Positions 1 through 10,174 of a stretch of 64,000 nucleotides of DNA are shown here, piece by piece (positions within the stretch are counted from its first letter, which is position 1; the number at the start of each line of letters is the position of its first letter). This stretch comes from Oenanthe sinensis (Eukaryota > Streptophyta > Magnoliopsida > Apiales > Apiaceae). The stretch lies in assembly GCA_028671895.1 (NCBI GenBank), contig JAPMAC010000197.1, forward strand, positions 8,349,501 to 8,413,500. The letters run 5' to 3'. Position numbers and translations under genes: made by a program. The notes below the pieces were generated by a model, which had not been told where the DNA came from, did no database searches, and worked only from the letters and a program-made list of their open reading frames with translations.

Positions 1-782
1 TTTACCATAATAATGACAATCACCCTTTGCAACAACACCCTTAGGCTTTAAAGCCTGTTTGGGATTAGCCTTTGGCTTGGGTCCTGAAGCAGATCCAATC
101 TTCTTCTTTCCCTTCCATTTGCCTTTCCTATTAGCCTTACCTTTGTTATATACCATCAACATGGCAGCAGGTTCAGCCTTTTCATGTTGGTTTCAGTAGT
201 TCGTAACATGACCAACAATTCAGTGGGTTTTTTGTCTATCTCATTCATATTGTAGTTCATAACAAAATGAGTATAGTTGCGGTTCAAAGATTGCAAGATT
301 AAGTCAATCTGAGCTTCCAAACCAATCGGGAAACCCAAAATATCAAGATACTCAATATAACCTATCATCTTCAGAACATGTGGTTCAACAGGTTCACGCT
401 CTCCCTGTTTACAAGCATACAGTGCTTTGCTCGTGTCGAACCTTTCTTGACGAGCTTGTCCCTCAAACATTCTTTGAAGGTGTTCAATCATCTCATAAGC
501 ATCCATATGCTCATGTTGTTTTTGAAGCTCAACACTCATGGTTGCCAACATGAGACATGCAATATCATTCACATCATCAATATGCTTCTGATAAGCATTT
601 TGCTGAACGCGAGTTGCATTCTCAACAGGAGGAGCATGTGAAGGAATGTCAATGACATGGAGCTTACGCTCTTGCCTGAGGACAATCCTCAAACTCCTAT
701 ACCAATCCAGGAAGTTAGTTATTGTCAGCTTATCTTTCTCAAGGGTTGCTCGTACGGAGAAAGTATTTGTATTGTTTGCCAT
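1..782 (-). pseudogene. Ty1/copia gag (element H), frameshifted and running off the window
   Basis: Read leftwards from the ATG at 782, this is a copia Gag of the UBN2 type: an opening MANN, then DWYRSLRIVLRQ near residue 27 and an LMLATMSVELQ stretch near residue 78. The 208-codon frame ends at 156. In another frame the sequence from about 165 to 1 continues with a Lys/Gly-rich basic tract and the start of a zinc knuckle (DCHYYG), in which the second Cys of CCHC is Tyr. So there is a one-base-type frameshift near 165-175 and a damaged knuckle. Gag would form the virus-like particle and bind element RNA. Protease, integrase and RT of H must lie left of base 1. The start follows a 1.8 kb leader and LTR in the same orientation, which supports the assignment. 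Confidence 0.85.
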
Positions 783-2581
783 TTAAATATCTACAATGTT
801 TAAAATGCATAAAATAAACATTAGATTGTCTGAGTTATTTATTATGTTCAAATGATTATGATATATTCATAATATATCTCCCACTATTTTTATCAAATTA
901 ATAGCCCTTACTATTAATTTGGAAAGTATATCCCATAATTCTTTCTAGTGAGCCAAGATCCATATTTCGTCATGTCCTAAGTCAACCATTGGAAGTCCTT
1001 AAAAAATGATTATTTAGGTAGACAACAGTTGTCAATTATATCATATAAAATTCTTGGATAGTTTGGTGAACAACGATTGATCTTATCTATCTAATAGACT
1101 TTTAACCAAACTCTATGCTTCTAAGTTCATAATGGTTGAATATAACGTTTATTTTCACCTTATTATGACGACTCAGTTAAGTTAAACCCAATGATACAAC
1201 AGCCGAATATAACCGTTTATATTCGTCGCATCTCACCACGATAGATAGGAGTCCCCTGCCACTGACAGTCCTTCCCCTAATCGATCTAAGATTCGATGAG
1301 TGCTCATTCATTGGAAAGCATCCGAGTAAAACTTAATATTTTGTTAAGGGGTTTAGAAAATTTACGACGATCATGATCACATCATGAAGAGATCCTCAAT
1401 TTTTCCTTGAACCAAATATTTCAAATTGACATCTTAAATTGTTCATTTCCCAGGTAGATGGAGGATACCAGTGGTCACACTTAAAACCCATCAACCTTAC
1501 GAATACGCATATCCGCTTTTGTCAGAAAATCCCAGTTATAGATATCAAAATCCATATTTAATTCTGTGTTTTAAAATCCATATTTCATAAACACAAGAAT
1601 CTCATGATCGTTTGTTAATTTTAAAATCTTGAATCGTTACAGATTTTATCTTTCTTAAGCAGACATGGCATGGGTGTCGTATCTAATACATACATCATTC
1701 CAACACATACATATCTACACATGCATTCATATACATATATGTATTGTGCGTAAATTAAACGTGTTTGGTTATGGCCTCATCCTATGTGATATTTCCAAGC
1801 TAATGGAATTATCAAGGTCAATCTATGGTGGTTTCAAATACTACACTATTACATGTCTTTATCTTCTTCATTGCTCCATCATCTGGATTGCCTCCTAGAT
1901 TCCTTGCTTCCAAGTCTCCATTGAACAATTACATTGAATAATAAATAAATCTATTCTAATGAAATTACAAGAAGAACTCGAGTTACATTCGAGATTAACA
2001 ATTACAATGAATAAACGACATGCAAGTCGTATTTAGAAAGCAAAACCATAAAACAAAACCACTATCCTATGGGTCTTTAGGCCATAACCATCCACCATGT
2101 TATCACATAACACATGTAATATATCTCAGATTATATAAACATATCATATAATCATATATAATAAATTTCAAAATTTCAGAAAATCAAATAAATTTTAAAA
2201 ATAATAAATCGCCGTTTCGGGGTCTGTAACGTTTTCAAACGGCTTACAGACGCGAAGTTGACAATGTCAGTATTGCTCAGGGACACGATTACAGTCAGAA
2301 AACACATATCGTTTGCGAAAATCGGACACTGGACACAGATTTCAGAAAATCTACCGAAGCCGTTTCAGAATTCGTATCGAATACGATTTCCATAACAAGA
2401 ACAAACATGTATCATATACATACAGCAATACACACAATCATCCCATGATTATAGAACACATGAATATCATATATTCAAAATCATATAAAACATATATATC
2501 AATATATAGTCATGACATATCATATATATGTTTACATACATCAAAAAACTGTTAAACACATAACCAAATCATCCCATTATA
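783..2581 (-). other. Long non-coding leader of element H (between PBS and gag)
   Basis: About 1.8 kb between the primer-binding site and the gag ATG, with no convincing ORF on either strand. It is closely matched by the leader of element F (61571-63610), with roughly 95 percent or better identity by eye over 860-2100, although the gag genes beside them are much more different. It probably holds packaging or dimerisation signals, which is inference. The part near 2205-2400 is duplicated in F. Confidence 0.75.
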
Positions 2582-2599
2582 CACGTAGCTGTGATGCCA
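2582..2599 (-). promoter_or_regulatory. Primer-binding site of element H (degenerate tRNA-iMet)
   Basis: On the minus strand the 18 nt TGGCATCACAGCTACGTG start one base after the LTR end. They resemble the plant initiator tRNA-Met complement TGGTATCAGAGCCAGGTT with several mismatches. Position next to an LTR ending in CA fixes the assignment. Confidence 0.75.
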
Positions 2600-2864
2600 T
2601 TGAAGGGTTTCGGGCATGAAAACGCAGCGGAATTAACGTAAAAACAATAAAAAATCGAAACCCAATCGCAGGATCCATGTATAACGTTGGATGATTATGG
2701 TGAAGAAGTATGTACCTTAACAAAGCTTTCGTATGCTGTTTAATGGAGGTCCAGAAAGATGAATCACAATAGTCCTTTGTTGCAAAGATTTGCTCTCTAA
2801 AGAAGTCCACACGAACGCCCGATCGTCCTACGATCACCGGAGTCGGTACTAGCCGAATTGTTTG

Positions 2865-2893
2865 CCTCTCTCTCTCTCTCTCTCTCTTTCTCT
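2865..2893. repeat. (CT)n microsatellite inside LTR of H
   Basis: An almost pure CT run of about 29 bases, interrupted once by a T. It reads GA on the element's sense strand and lies about 85-110 bases after the TATA box. A shorter CT/GA tract sits at the same place in the F LTRs. Confidence 0.9.
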
Positions 2894-2975
2894 AGCCTCT
2901 CTTGATGTTGAGCAGCTAGGGTTTTTCTCTAAAAACGAAATTTGATGATTCAACCCTAATACTATACATCATTAT

Positions 2976-2985
2976 GTATATATAG
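2976..2985 (-). promoter_or_regulatory. TATA box of LTR H
   Basis: Minus-strand CTATATATAC about 375 bp before the LTR 3' end. The matching spot in both F LTRs also carries a TATATAA motif 355 bp from the LTR end. Confidence 0.6.
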
Positions 2986-4201
2986 GGGAGAGAGAGATTT
3001 TGGGCCTAACCCTAATCCATGTGGTTTCCAAAACCCATTATGACTTTGGGTTATTATTATTATTAAATCTGAATTCTAATATAATTAATCAAGTCCTACT
3101 TAATTAATTCAATAATTAAATTCGAATAATAATAATACTTATTAAATCCAAATTCTAATATAATTAATCAAGTCCCACTTAATTAATTTAATAATTAAAT
3201 TCGAATAAACAATAATATATTTAAATTCGTAATTTAAATAAACCTCCGTTTTGACGTTCTTTGTGTGTGTGACCCTTTAGGTTATTATTACGTTGGCAAT
3301 AATTTTATTATCTAATAATAAAATTATAAACAATGAGCGGCATCTAGTAATACATCATTGCTACCCAAGTAACAATAATAATTGGTGATTCAATTAAACC
3401 TTTCGTGAATAATGTGCAATGTAATATAATCCCTTTAACCTTATATTATAGATAAAACTCGAGGCATGTATAGTGTCATCCTCTTCAACGTTTAATCTTG
3501 GTTTCCTTGATCAATGAGTAGACTATTTAAACAAATCAATATTTGAGCATGACCATGCATTTCATAGTCTCACTCAATCAAGAGGCCAATAATATCACTC
3601 CTAGAATTGGAGGGTTAAATCCTATATCTATCATTCATATTCCCCATACGATTCATAGCATACCCAATGTCCACCTTTATCATTACCCGGTTAAAGGTAA
3701 CTTTGAGTGTAATCAAAGTATATTAATTCTCGTATAGAAATATAGTGATTTCAAGTCAGAGGATCATTACATCATTATCACTGTGAGATTTCTTATGACA
3801 CTTATTAACATGTAGAATCTCACGGCGGGTCTTTCCAGTGTCATGTATTGATACATACACTTATGTTCTTGACTTTAGTATCACCATACCTATGACCAAT
3901 GAGATGTGGTCATCTGTCAACAAACATACTAGTCTTATTGCATTATTACTGTCCTTAAATAATAATACTTGACTAGGGAATTTTAGGAATAAAATACTAT
4001 TCATATAATCTCATTTTTAAGTCACATACTTAAAGATATATATTACGTATTAATATTCCAAGGACATTTATTATTCTTTCAATTTATGACGCAGTAAATA
4101 AAGACATAATAAATATTAATTAAATAATCACATAAAACATAATCCTTAATTGTTTTCAATAAAACATTAAAAGTATTGTCTCTAGGACACCAATACTAAC
4201 A

Positions 4202-4816
4202 TAGATGAAGATCAGAGTCTGGGAGATGATCAGAGTCTATAGACTATCAGAGTCTACAATCTGTCAGAATCTACATATGATTAGAGTCTATAGTTCATCA
4301 GAGTCTATAGTCTGACAGAGTTTGAAGATTTCAGAGTCTATTAATTCAAAGCTGGATTTGAAAGATGATTATAGAAAAGGGAAGTCTTCGAAGATAAAGC
4401 CAATTATATTGCAGATATGCTATGGGAAGGAAGAAGAATTACAGAAGAAAACTGCCAACTAATAATTAGGAATTATATTCCTATTGTAATTTGATTTTCT
4501 GTTATTAGTTGATAGACAGCTCTCTATATAAACACTCTATGTAAAATAATTGAAAGTGTGGAAATAAGTCGAAGTTTTTGAAAGCATAGAGATAGAGAGA
4601 GTTGCTGTGAGAAACACAGAAAAGCTTCTAGGGTTTGTGTACACCTTAGGAGAGTTTATTTTTATACATCAATAAAATAAACAGTTTTTATTCATATCTT
4701 TGTGTTTAATCCTTGTTCTGTATTCAAGTCTTTAATTTTTATTGAGTGATTTTAATCAGGAAGAAAAAACACACAAGTATTCAACTCCCCCTTCTACTTG
4801 TGCAACTGGGAAAACA
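4202..4816 (+). mobile_element. Truncated LTR (S) of a Sirevirus-like copia element
   Basis: Left end cut by H. From 4210 to 4345 the motif CAGAGTCTATAG and variants recurs about eight times, then a TATA box (CTATATAAAC, near 4523) and, at 4772-4802, a perfect 8-bp hairpin with a C-rich loop like those ending the LTRs of A, B, C and E. A terminal ...AAAACA at 4816 is the likely LTR end. No primer-binding site follows, so this is a solo LTR or an LTR whose internal region was deleted. Confidence 0.7.
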
Positions 4817-5518
4817 TTTCCTAAATTTCTTCCACTAATACCCCCTGCACGTATGTACCTCTTAGCCCTTTAAAATATAAAGTTTGTATAGTTTAACATT
4901 TTAAGTACACGCGGTAAAAATAAAATAAATATTAAATATTTATTTTTGATATTTTTTGAATAAGAAGTTAAAGAGTTTTTTTTAGAAAAATATGATTGTT
5001 TTTCAATTTTTTTGTAAAAAAATGGTTTTTTGAATTTTTTTAAAATACGATTTTTGATTTTTTTTATAAAAATAAAAATTTGTAAATTAAAACTCAAATG
5101 CAATCAGGAATAATTTTAATTTTTTTTAAAAAAAAATATTTGGTTACATTTCTCTAAATTTAAAATAATTTAAGAAGTGGTCGCTTTTTAATTATAACGA
5201 TATATATATAAACCTTATTCGATAAAATACTCTTAAATAAAATATTATTTGAAAAAATATATATTTTATAATAATTTTATAATATTATATTTGTAGAATA
5301 TTATGTATGATATAAGTTTTTCAATTAATATTTTATTAAAAATATTTATATTTTTTTTGTCTATATATATAATTTTAATATATTTTTAATTGAATTCATA
5401 TCATGATTATTTTATAATATTGTAGAGTCAATATAAAATATAAATTTTTATATGTGATTAATTAATTCAAATCTTATACTTTAATTTAATTTTTAGAGAT
5501 AATAATAAAATAATTCAT
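4817..5518. other. AT-rich stretch without recognisable feature
   Basis: Long A and T runs, including a run of T-rich segments near 4930-5130. The only open frame (77 codons, minus) is low-complexity Lys/Phe/Ile and does not look coding. Nothing else is visible. Confidence 0.6.
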
Positions 5519-5935
5519 ACAACCACATTGTCTGTAGAAAACCTGTATGTGCTGAAGGCCTATGGACTAGAACAAGAGTTGAAGAAGAAAATATTTGATA
5601 AAGCAGGTTGTTAGCATATCCACTGTATTTGTGACCCAGGTACCAAATTTGATTGAAGTCAAGGTTGAGAACCTCTGAACAGAAACGAAATGATCCTAGA
5701 AGCTGAATTGAAGATATAGTAGCTCAAGGTAGTGGTCAAGGTGTTATATGTGAATTTGACACTTCGAAATAACTTGAGAATCTGGACAACAAGTCAAGCT
5801 TGCAGGGCAAATGGAAGTTCAGTGACATCAGATTCAGACGGAATCCTCATTCTATATCCAATGTCCTTACCTATAGATTCCATAGGTGATTTTTAAGAAC
5901 ATTTCAAGAGGCGGTTGCAAGACATGGATGGTTTA
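5519..5935 (+). pseudogene. Decayed copia gag, first fragment of element D1
   Basis: Translation gives fragments of the Gag C-terminal half: an SVENLYVLKAYGLEQELKK stretch equivalent to the LYG.LKTHEMEQ motif of elements A and B, then stops, then a basic FSDIRFRRNPHS stretch. The left edge at about 5518 is a breakpoint: the matching copy in element C (minus, near 44400) continues upstream but D1 does not. The fragment is cut on the right by element A (TSD GTTTA, 5931-5935) and resumes at 30476. Confidence 0.75.
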
Positions 5936-6635
5936 TGAAAGACATATGACTAGGCCTATTTGTAATAAATAGATGACAACTCAACTCCTGTAAGAAAATG
6001 TAGTAAGTAATAAATACTGAGGATGGAATCAAATCGAAGACAGTCAACTAATCACAAAGGATCTAAGTATCAGAAGAATTTTATGGGATTGCTACTCAAC
6101 ACTGGAAGAAGTTCATTGTTATGATCAAGCGTCAGTGAAAATAATATTATGGTAGTACTTCTATAGAAGACAAAAGATATAGAAGATTTCAAGTGGTTAC
6201 TACAGAAGATTCCAGAAGAAGATTGAAGACAGTGAAGCAAAAAGGAAATGACAAAAGGCCTCAAGTTAAAAGTTAATAAATGGAGAATATTTATTAGTAT
6301 GACACAAATGAACCAGACAGTACATTTGTGTGTCAACTAAAATAATATTTATTCTTCATTTAGTTCAAGAGGTTTCAAGATCAGAAGACAAAGAAAGGAC
6401 GAGAAGATTTCAAGACCGACAGCACGGGTATGCGAATAAAGATAGTATTTTAATTCTACTATCAAAAGTTAATTAATTATTTAATTTATCTAATTAAATT
6501 AATTCAAGTTGAATTTAATTTAATTTATAAATTAACTAATTAAATTAAGTAGAATTAATTTATTATAGAAGATATGACTTAATATGACTTATAATATAAT
6601 TCAAAAGACTTATTAATAAAATCAAAAAGAGAAGA

Positions 6636-7128
6636 AAAAGTCATACCGAATTCTGGCAGAAAATAAGTCATACCGAATTCTGTCAGAAAATAAGTCATTC
6701 TGAGCTGCAGAAAATAAGTCATACCGAGCTGCAGAAAATAAGTCATACCGAGCTGCAGAAGAAAAAGTCATACCGAGCTTCTGCCGACCTAAAGTCATAC
6801 CAGAATAAGTCATACCGAGCAGCTATTGAAAAGCTCATTCTGGAGCAAGTGGAATAAGTCATACCGAGTTTTCTTGAAGAAAAAGGTCATGCTGAATTGA
6901 TTTTGTTCAATTAAAATAAGTCATACCGATTTTTTTAATTAAATAAAATCCGTATATGACTTTAAAAAGGTCATACCGAACTTTCAAAAGGTCATACCGA
7001 GCTTCAGTAAGTCATACCGACCAGAAATAAGTCTTGCCCAGGTTTTTATAAGTCATACAAGTGTTAAATAAGTCATACAAGACTTATTTTCATTAAATTA
7101 AGTCATGCTTATAAAGGTCATACCAGTC
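6636..7128 (+). repeat. AAGTCATACCGA motif array in LTR A
   Basis: About 18 spaced copies of (T)AAGTCATACCGA and close variants (AAGGTCATACCG, AAGTCATACAAG), often alternating with GAGCTGCAG or GAATTCTG. Spacing is irregular, about 20-40 bases. It ends just upstream of the TATA box, as expected of clustered transcription-factor sites. Repeated in the 3' LTR at 29602-30097. Confidence 0.9.
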
Positions 7129-7140
7129 ATTTCAAATCTC

Positions 7141-7148
7141 TATAAATA
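7141..7148 (+). promoter_or_regulatory. TATA box of LTR A (5')
   Basis: TATAAATA immediately after the motif array, within CTCTATAAATATGAG. Its copy in the 3' LTR lies at 30109-30116. Confidence 0.75.
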
Positions 7149-7462
7149 TGAGATCAGCTCTTCACTTTTCAGTTGTTCAATCCAAGAGTTAGAAAAATCA
7201 GATCAAATTCAGTAATTTATCTGCATTGTAATATACACAGATTTCTGTGCTGAGTTTGGATATAATTGTTAAATACGAACAATTCATGTCAAATTTGTTC
7301 TAGAACTTTTAATCAATTATATAACTGTTTTCTTAATATTAATTTTGTAATACTAATCAAGTTAAAATTATATCTTTCACTTGAACAGTATTTCATTCCA
7401 ATTAATATTTCACGAGTAATTAAAATAATATTTTTAATCCAAATTATTCCGCGATCAATTTT

Positions 7463-7498
7463 CTGATATTGTATTCAACCCCCCTTCTACAATATCAG
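7463..7498 (+). other. Hairpin near the end of LTR A
   Basis: A perfect 11-bp stem CTGATATTGTA / TACAATATCAG with loop TTCAACCCCCCTTC, nine bases before the LTR end. The copy in the 3' LTR is 30431-30466. Four other LTR families here have the same loop type with different, still paired, stems. Confidence 0.85.
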
Positions 7499-7509
7499 GG
7501 ACCAACAAT

Positions 7510-7527
7510 TGGCATCAGAGCTGGTTG
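7510..7527 (+). promoter_or_regulatory. Primer-binding site of element A
   Basis: TGGCATCAGAGCTGGTTG, two bases after the LTR end. It matches the complement of the initiator tRNA-Met 3' end with a few changes. Confidence 0.85.
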
Positions 7528-7714
7528 ATATATTTTCATATCAGATCCAAATCAAATTCCGCGAACTCATACAGATCTCAAAAATTATTTTAAATTCGAA
7601 ATAATTTTTTATTCGAAAATTTTTTTTTTCCGAAAAATTATTTTTGATCAAAAATTGTTTTAAGTCAAAAATTAAAATATTTTTTGAAACACTTAATTTT
7701 TAATCTTATTAAAG

Positions 7715-10144
7715 ATGAGTACCCAGAAAGTGACCAGTATCAAAATTCCACAGTTCGACAGAGAACACTACAATTTGTGGAAACATAAAATGCTACTGTT
7801 TATCGGGATTGCAAATCCCAAGTATGCAAATATTTTGGCCAATGGTGTTGAACCCCCTATATCAGTTATTCTCGAACATATAGTAGATGGGGTCGTAATT
7901 CCTCACAGACAGTTTTCAAAAAGTCTATCTGACTATACAATTGAAGAAAAGGAAGCTATGTCCCTGGACAACAATCTCAAACTGATATTGATTGAATCTC
8001 TAGACTACGTCATGTACAATCAAGTAGTCAATTGTAGAAATGCAAAACAGATTTGGGATACAATAGAGATTATCAACGAGGGGACTGAGGAAGTCAAAGA
8101 GAATAGACTCGAAATCCTGATCTCCCAGTACAAGCAGTTTAGGTCCAACCCTGGTGAGGGTATCTCTGAGGTGTTTCAGAGAATGAACAAACTGATAAAT
8201 GAGCTCAACATGAATGGGAAGTATTATCAGAATCAGGAGATCAACAGGAAGTTTCTGCTAACCCTACCCGAGCATCTGGAGCATAGGATCGCAGCAATCC
8301 GTGAGTCTAGGGACATGAAGGAGGTAACCCTAGAAAGACTCTACGGAGTATTGAAGACATATGAGCTGGAACAGATCCAGACGAGAGAGATGTATGGGAG
8401 AGGCAAGGTTCAGAGTTCCTCCAAAGCACTGTTAGTGGAAGCACCACAGAAGATGGAAATGAAGGCTGTTGTACCTTCACTGGAGTATGTTGTTCCAGAA
8501 ATTGAACATACTTCAGATAAACAAGAAGGTGGTGAATTCTACTCTCTGGAAGAACTAGATCAGCTAGAAGATGAGTCTCTAGCTTTGGTTGCCAGGAAGT
8601 TTGGCAACATGAGATTTCAGAGAAATCCCTCCTATAAAGTTAAATCAAATTTTGGGAGATTCCAAAGAGGAGGGTCTTCAACAGCTGAATCAAAGAGCGG
8701 CTATAAGACCGACTTAGTGGATAGAAGCAAGTTTCGTTGCTTCAACTGCAATGAGCTAGGCCACTTTGCAACGGAGTGCAAGAAGCCTAAGCAAGGGAAG
8801 AAGAGAGAGTCTTACGAAGAGCTCAAGGAAAAGTACGATGCACTTTTGCAAAAGCATCAAGGAAAGTCCTATCTGACAAAGAGAAAAAGCTGGGATGACT
8901 CAGATGATAGTGATGGGGAAGAGCTGGGAAATCTTGCTCTTATGGCTTCATCCGAAGAATCAAGGTCTCCTAATAGTCAAAAAGGAATAGAGGTAAATCC
9001 TTATTGCCCTAAAATGTTTAATTTAATAGGTAAAGAACTAGAGGGTGAAAGAAGTAAGGTTAAGCAACTAAGACTCGAAAATAAAGATCTAGTTGATGAG
9101 CTCGAAGTCTTAAAACAGTTAAAACGAAACAGTGACAAGTTGACTAAGAAATTAACTGAGGACTTAGCTTTTCAAGTCAATAGAGTCAGTTGTTATGTTG
9201 AAGTTGAGACCTACCTCAGAAACTAGATAGAGGAAGAAAAGAAAAGGTGTCTAGCATATAAAAATTCCTCGTATATTGTAAAGAACCTAGTTGACCAACA
9301 AGTAATAAACAGAAAAGTTGGAATAGGCTTCGAGTACAATGAATCTGTAGGAAAGCCAAGCAACATTACCCCATTCAAGCAAACTGAAGAAAGGGGTATT
9401 CCTCATGTTGTTAAAGACACACGCAAACCTCTTTTCATTACACCTGTAGCTGAACCCATCCTCGAGAGCTCTATACTGATCGCTTATGAGATGCAATTAG
9501 AGGATCAAGAGGAAGAGAAGAAAAGAGGAGAACAAGCAAGGGACATAAAAGGAGTAAATGTCCAAAAAGAGAAAGATACACCCAAGACACCAGTGAAAGT
9601 TGTGGGAACTTCTGATTTCCACAAACCTGGTATAGGTGCTAAGAACTTAAAGAATAATTTGAACAGACCTAGCAATAAGTTTGTTAGAAGTAGGGATAGT
9701 AACAATAAATGTCATTCTACTGAAAACTTTAAAACTGCTGAGAAAGTTAAAGTAGAAATTGTTAAAACTCCTACTGCTGTGAATAACATGCCTGCTATTG
9801 ATGTATGCCATAAACCTTGTGGTATGTTAAATTGTATGTTATGTGCTTTTAATGCTATGACTGCTTATTTCAAACGCATGATTGCTAATAAAAAGAACAT
9901 GACACCGAGACAATACATCAATAATAAATTTGCTAAATCCAAGACTGCTATTCCTTCACCTGTCAAGAAGGAAAAATATATTCCTAAGTCTAAACAAAAA
10001 GTTGTTAAGACTATTTATAAGAAAGTAAGTACAGTCAAGGAGGATGCAGCTGTTGTTCGAAGAGGATCTGTTGTCAAAGCTGACAAAGGTCAATTCTTTA
10101 AGTATGCCGGGCCCAATCAATTTTGGGCTCCGAAGATGATCTAA
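7715..10144 (+). pseudogene. Sirevirus-type gag of element A, one in-frame stop
   Basis: One continuous frame of about 810 codons with a single TAG at 9224-9226. Residues 1-235 are the copia Gag region beginning MSTQK, like element B. A CCHC zinc knuckle (CFNCNELGHFATEC) sits near residue 341. Beyond the stop the frame carries a conserved VGIGFEYNESVGKP stretch, a Cys-rich segment (CHKPCGMLNCMLC, near 9810) and a Lys-rich tail ending YAGPNQFWAPKMI. This C-terminal module is typical of Sirevirus Gag as I know it and is absent from element B. ATG 7715 was chosen by homology with the B start. The TAG looks like decay, since the downstream frame stays open. Confidence 0.88.
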
Positions 10145-10174
10145 TCCGTTTGATATTTGCAGGGAGTTAAATAG

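Larger units (their letters stand above)
2601..4201 (-). mobile_element. 5' LTR of copia element H
   Basis: 1601 bp running TGTTAGTATTGG to CCCTTCA on the minus strand, followed by the PBS. It is clearly related to the 1543-bp LTRs of element F: the block near 3540-3960 matches 57420-57850. A minus-strand TATA box lies at 2976-2985, followed downstream by a (GA)n tract, giving a plausible RNA start. The partner 3' LTR is outside the window, so no TSD can be tested. The right neighbour is a truncated LTR (S) that H seems to have entered. Confidence 0.88.
5936..7507 (+). mobile_element. 5' LTR of element A
   Basis: Begins TGAAAGACATATG and ends GGGACCAACA. Holds the AAGTCATACCGA motif array (6636-7128), a TATA box (7141-7148) and a terminal hairpin (7463-7498). 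The PBS follows two bases later. Confidence 0.95.

Noticed and set aside
4870..5103. 77-codon ORF in the AT-rich stretch
   Set aside because: Low-complexity Lys/Phe/Ile sequence expected from T-rich DNA, with no context.
6622..6813. Repetitive small ORF with YDLFSAA-type repeats (minus strand)
   Set aside because: It is the AAGTCATACCGA array read backwards; the repetition comes from DNA motif spacing, not a protein.
6636..7128. CRISPR-like array of short repeats and spacers
   Set aside because: Spacing is irregular, spacers share phrases, the array lies in both LTRs of a retrotransposon, and the genome is a plant's.
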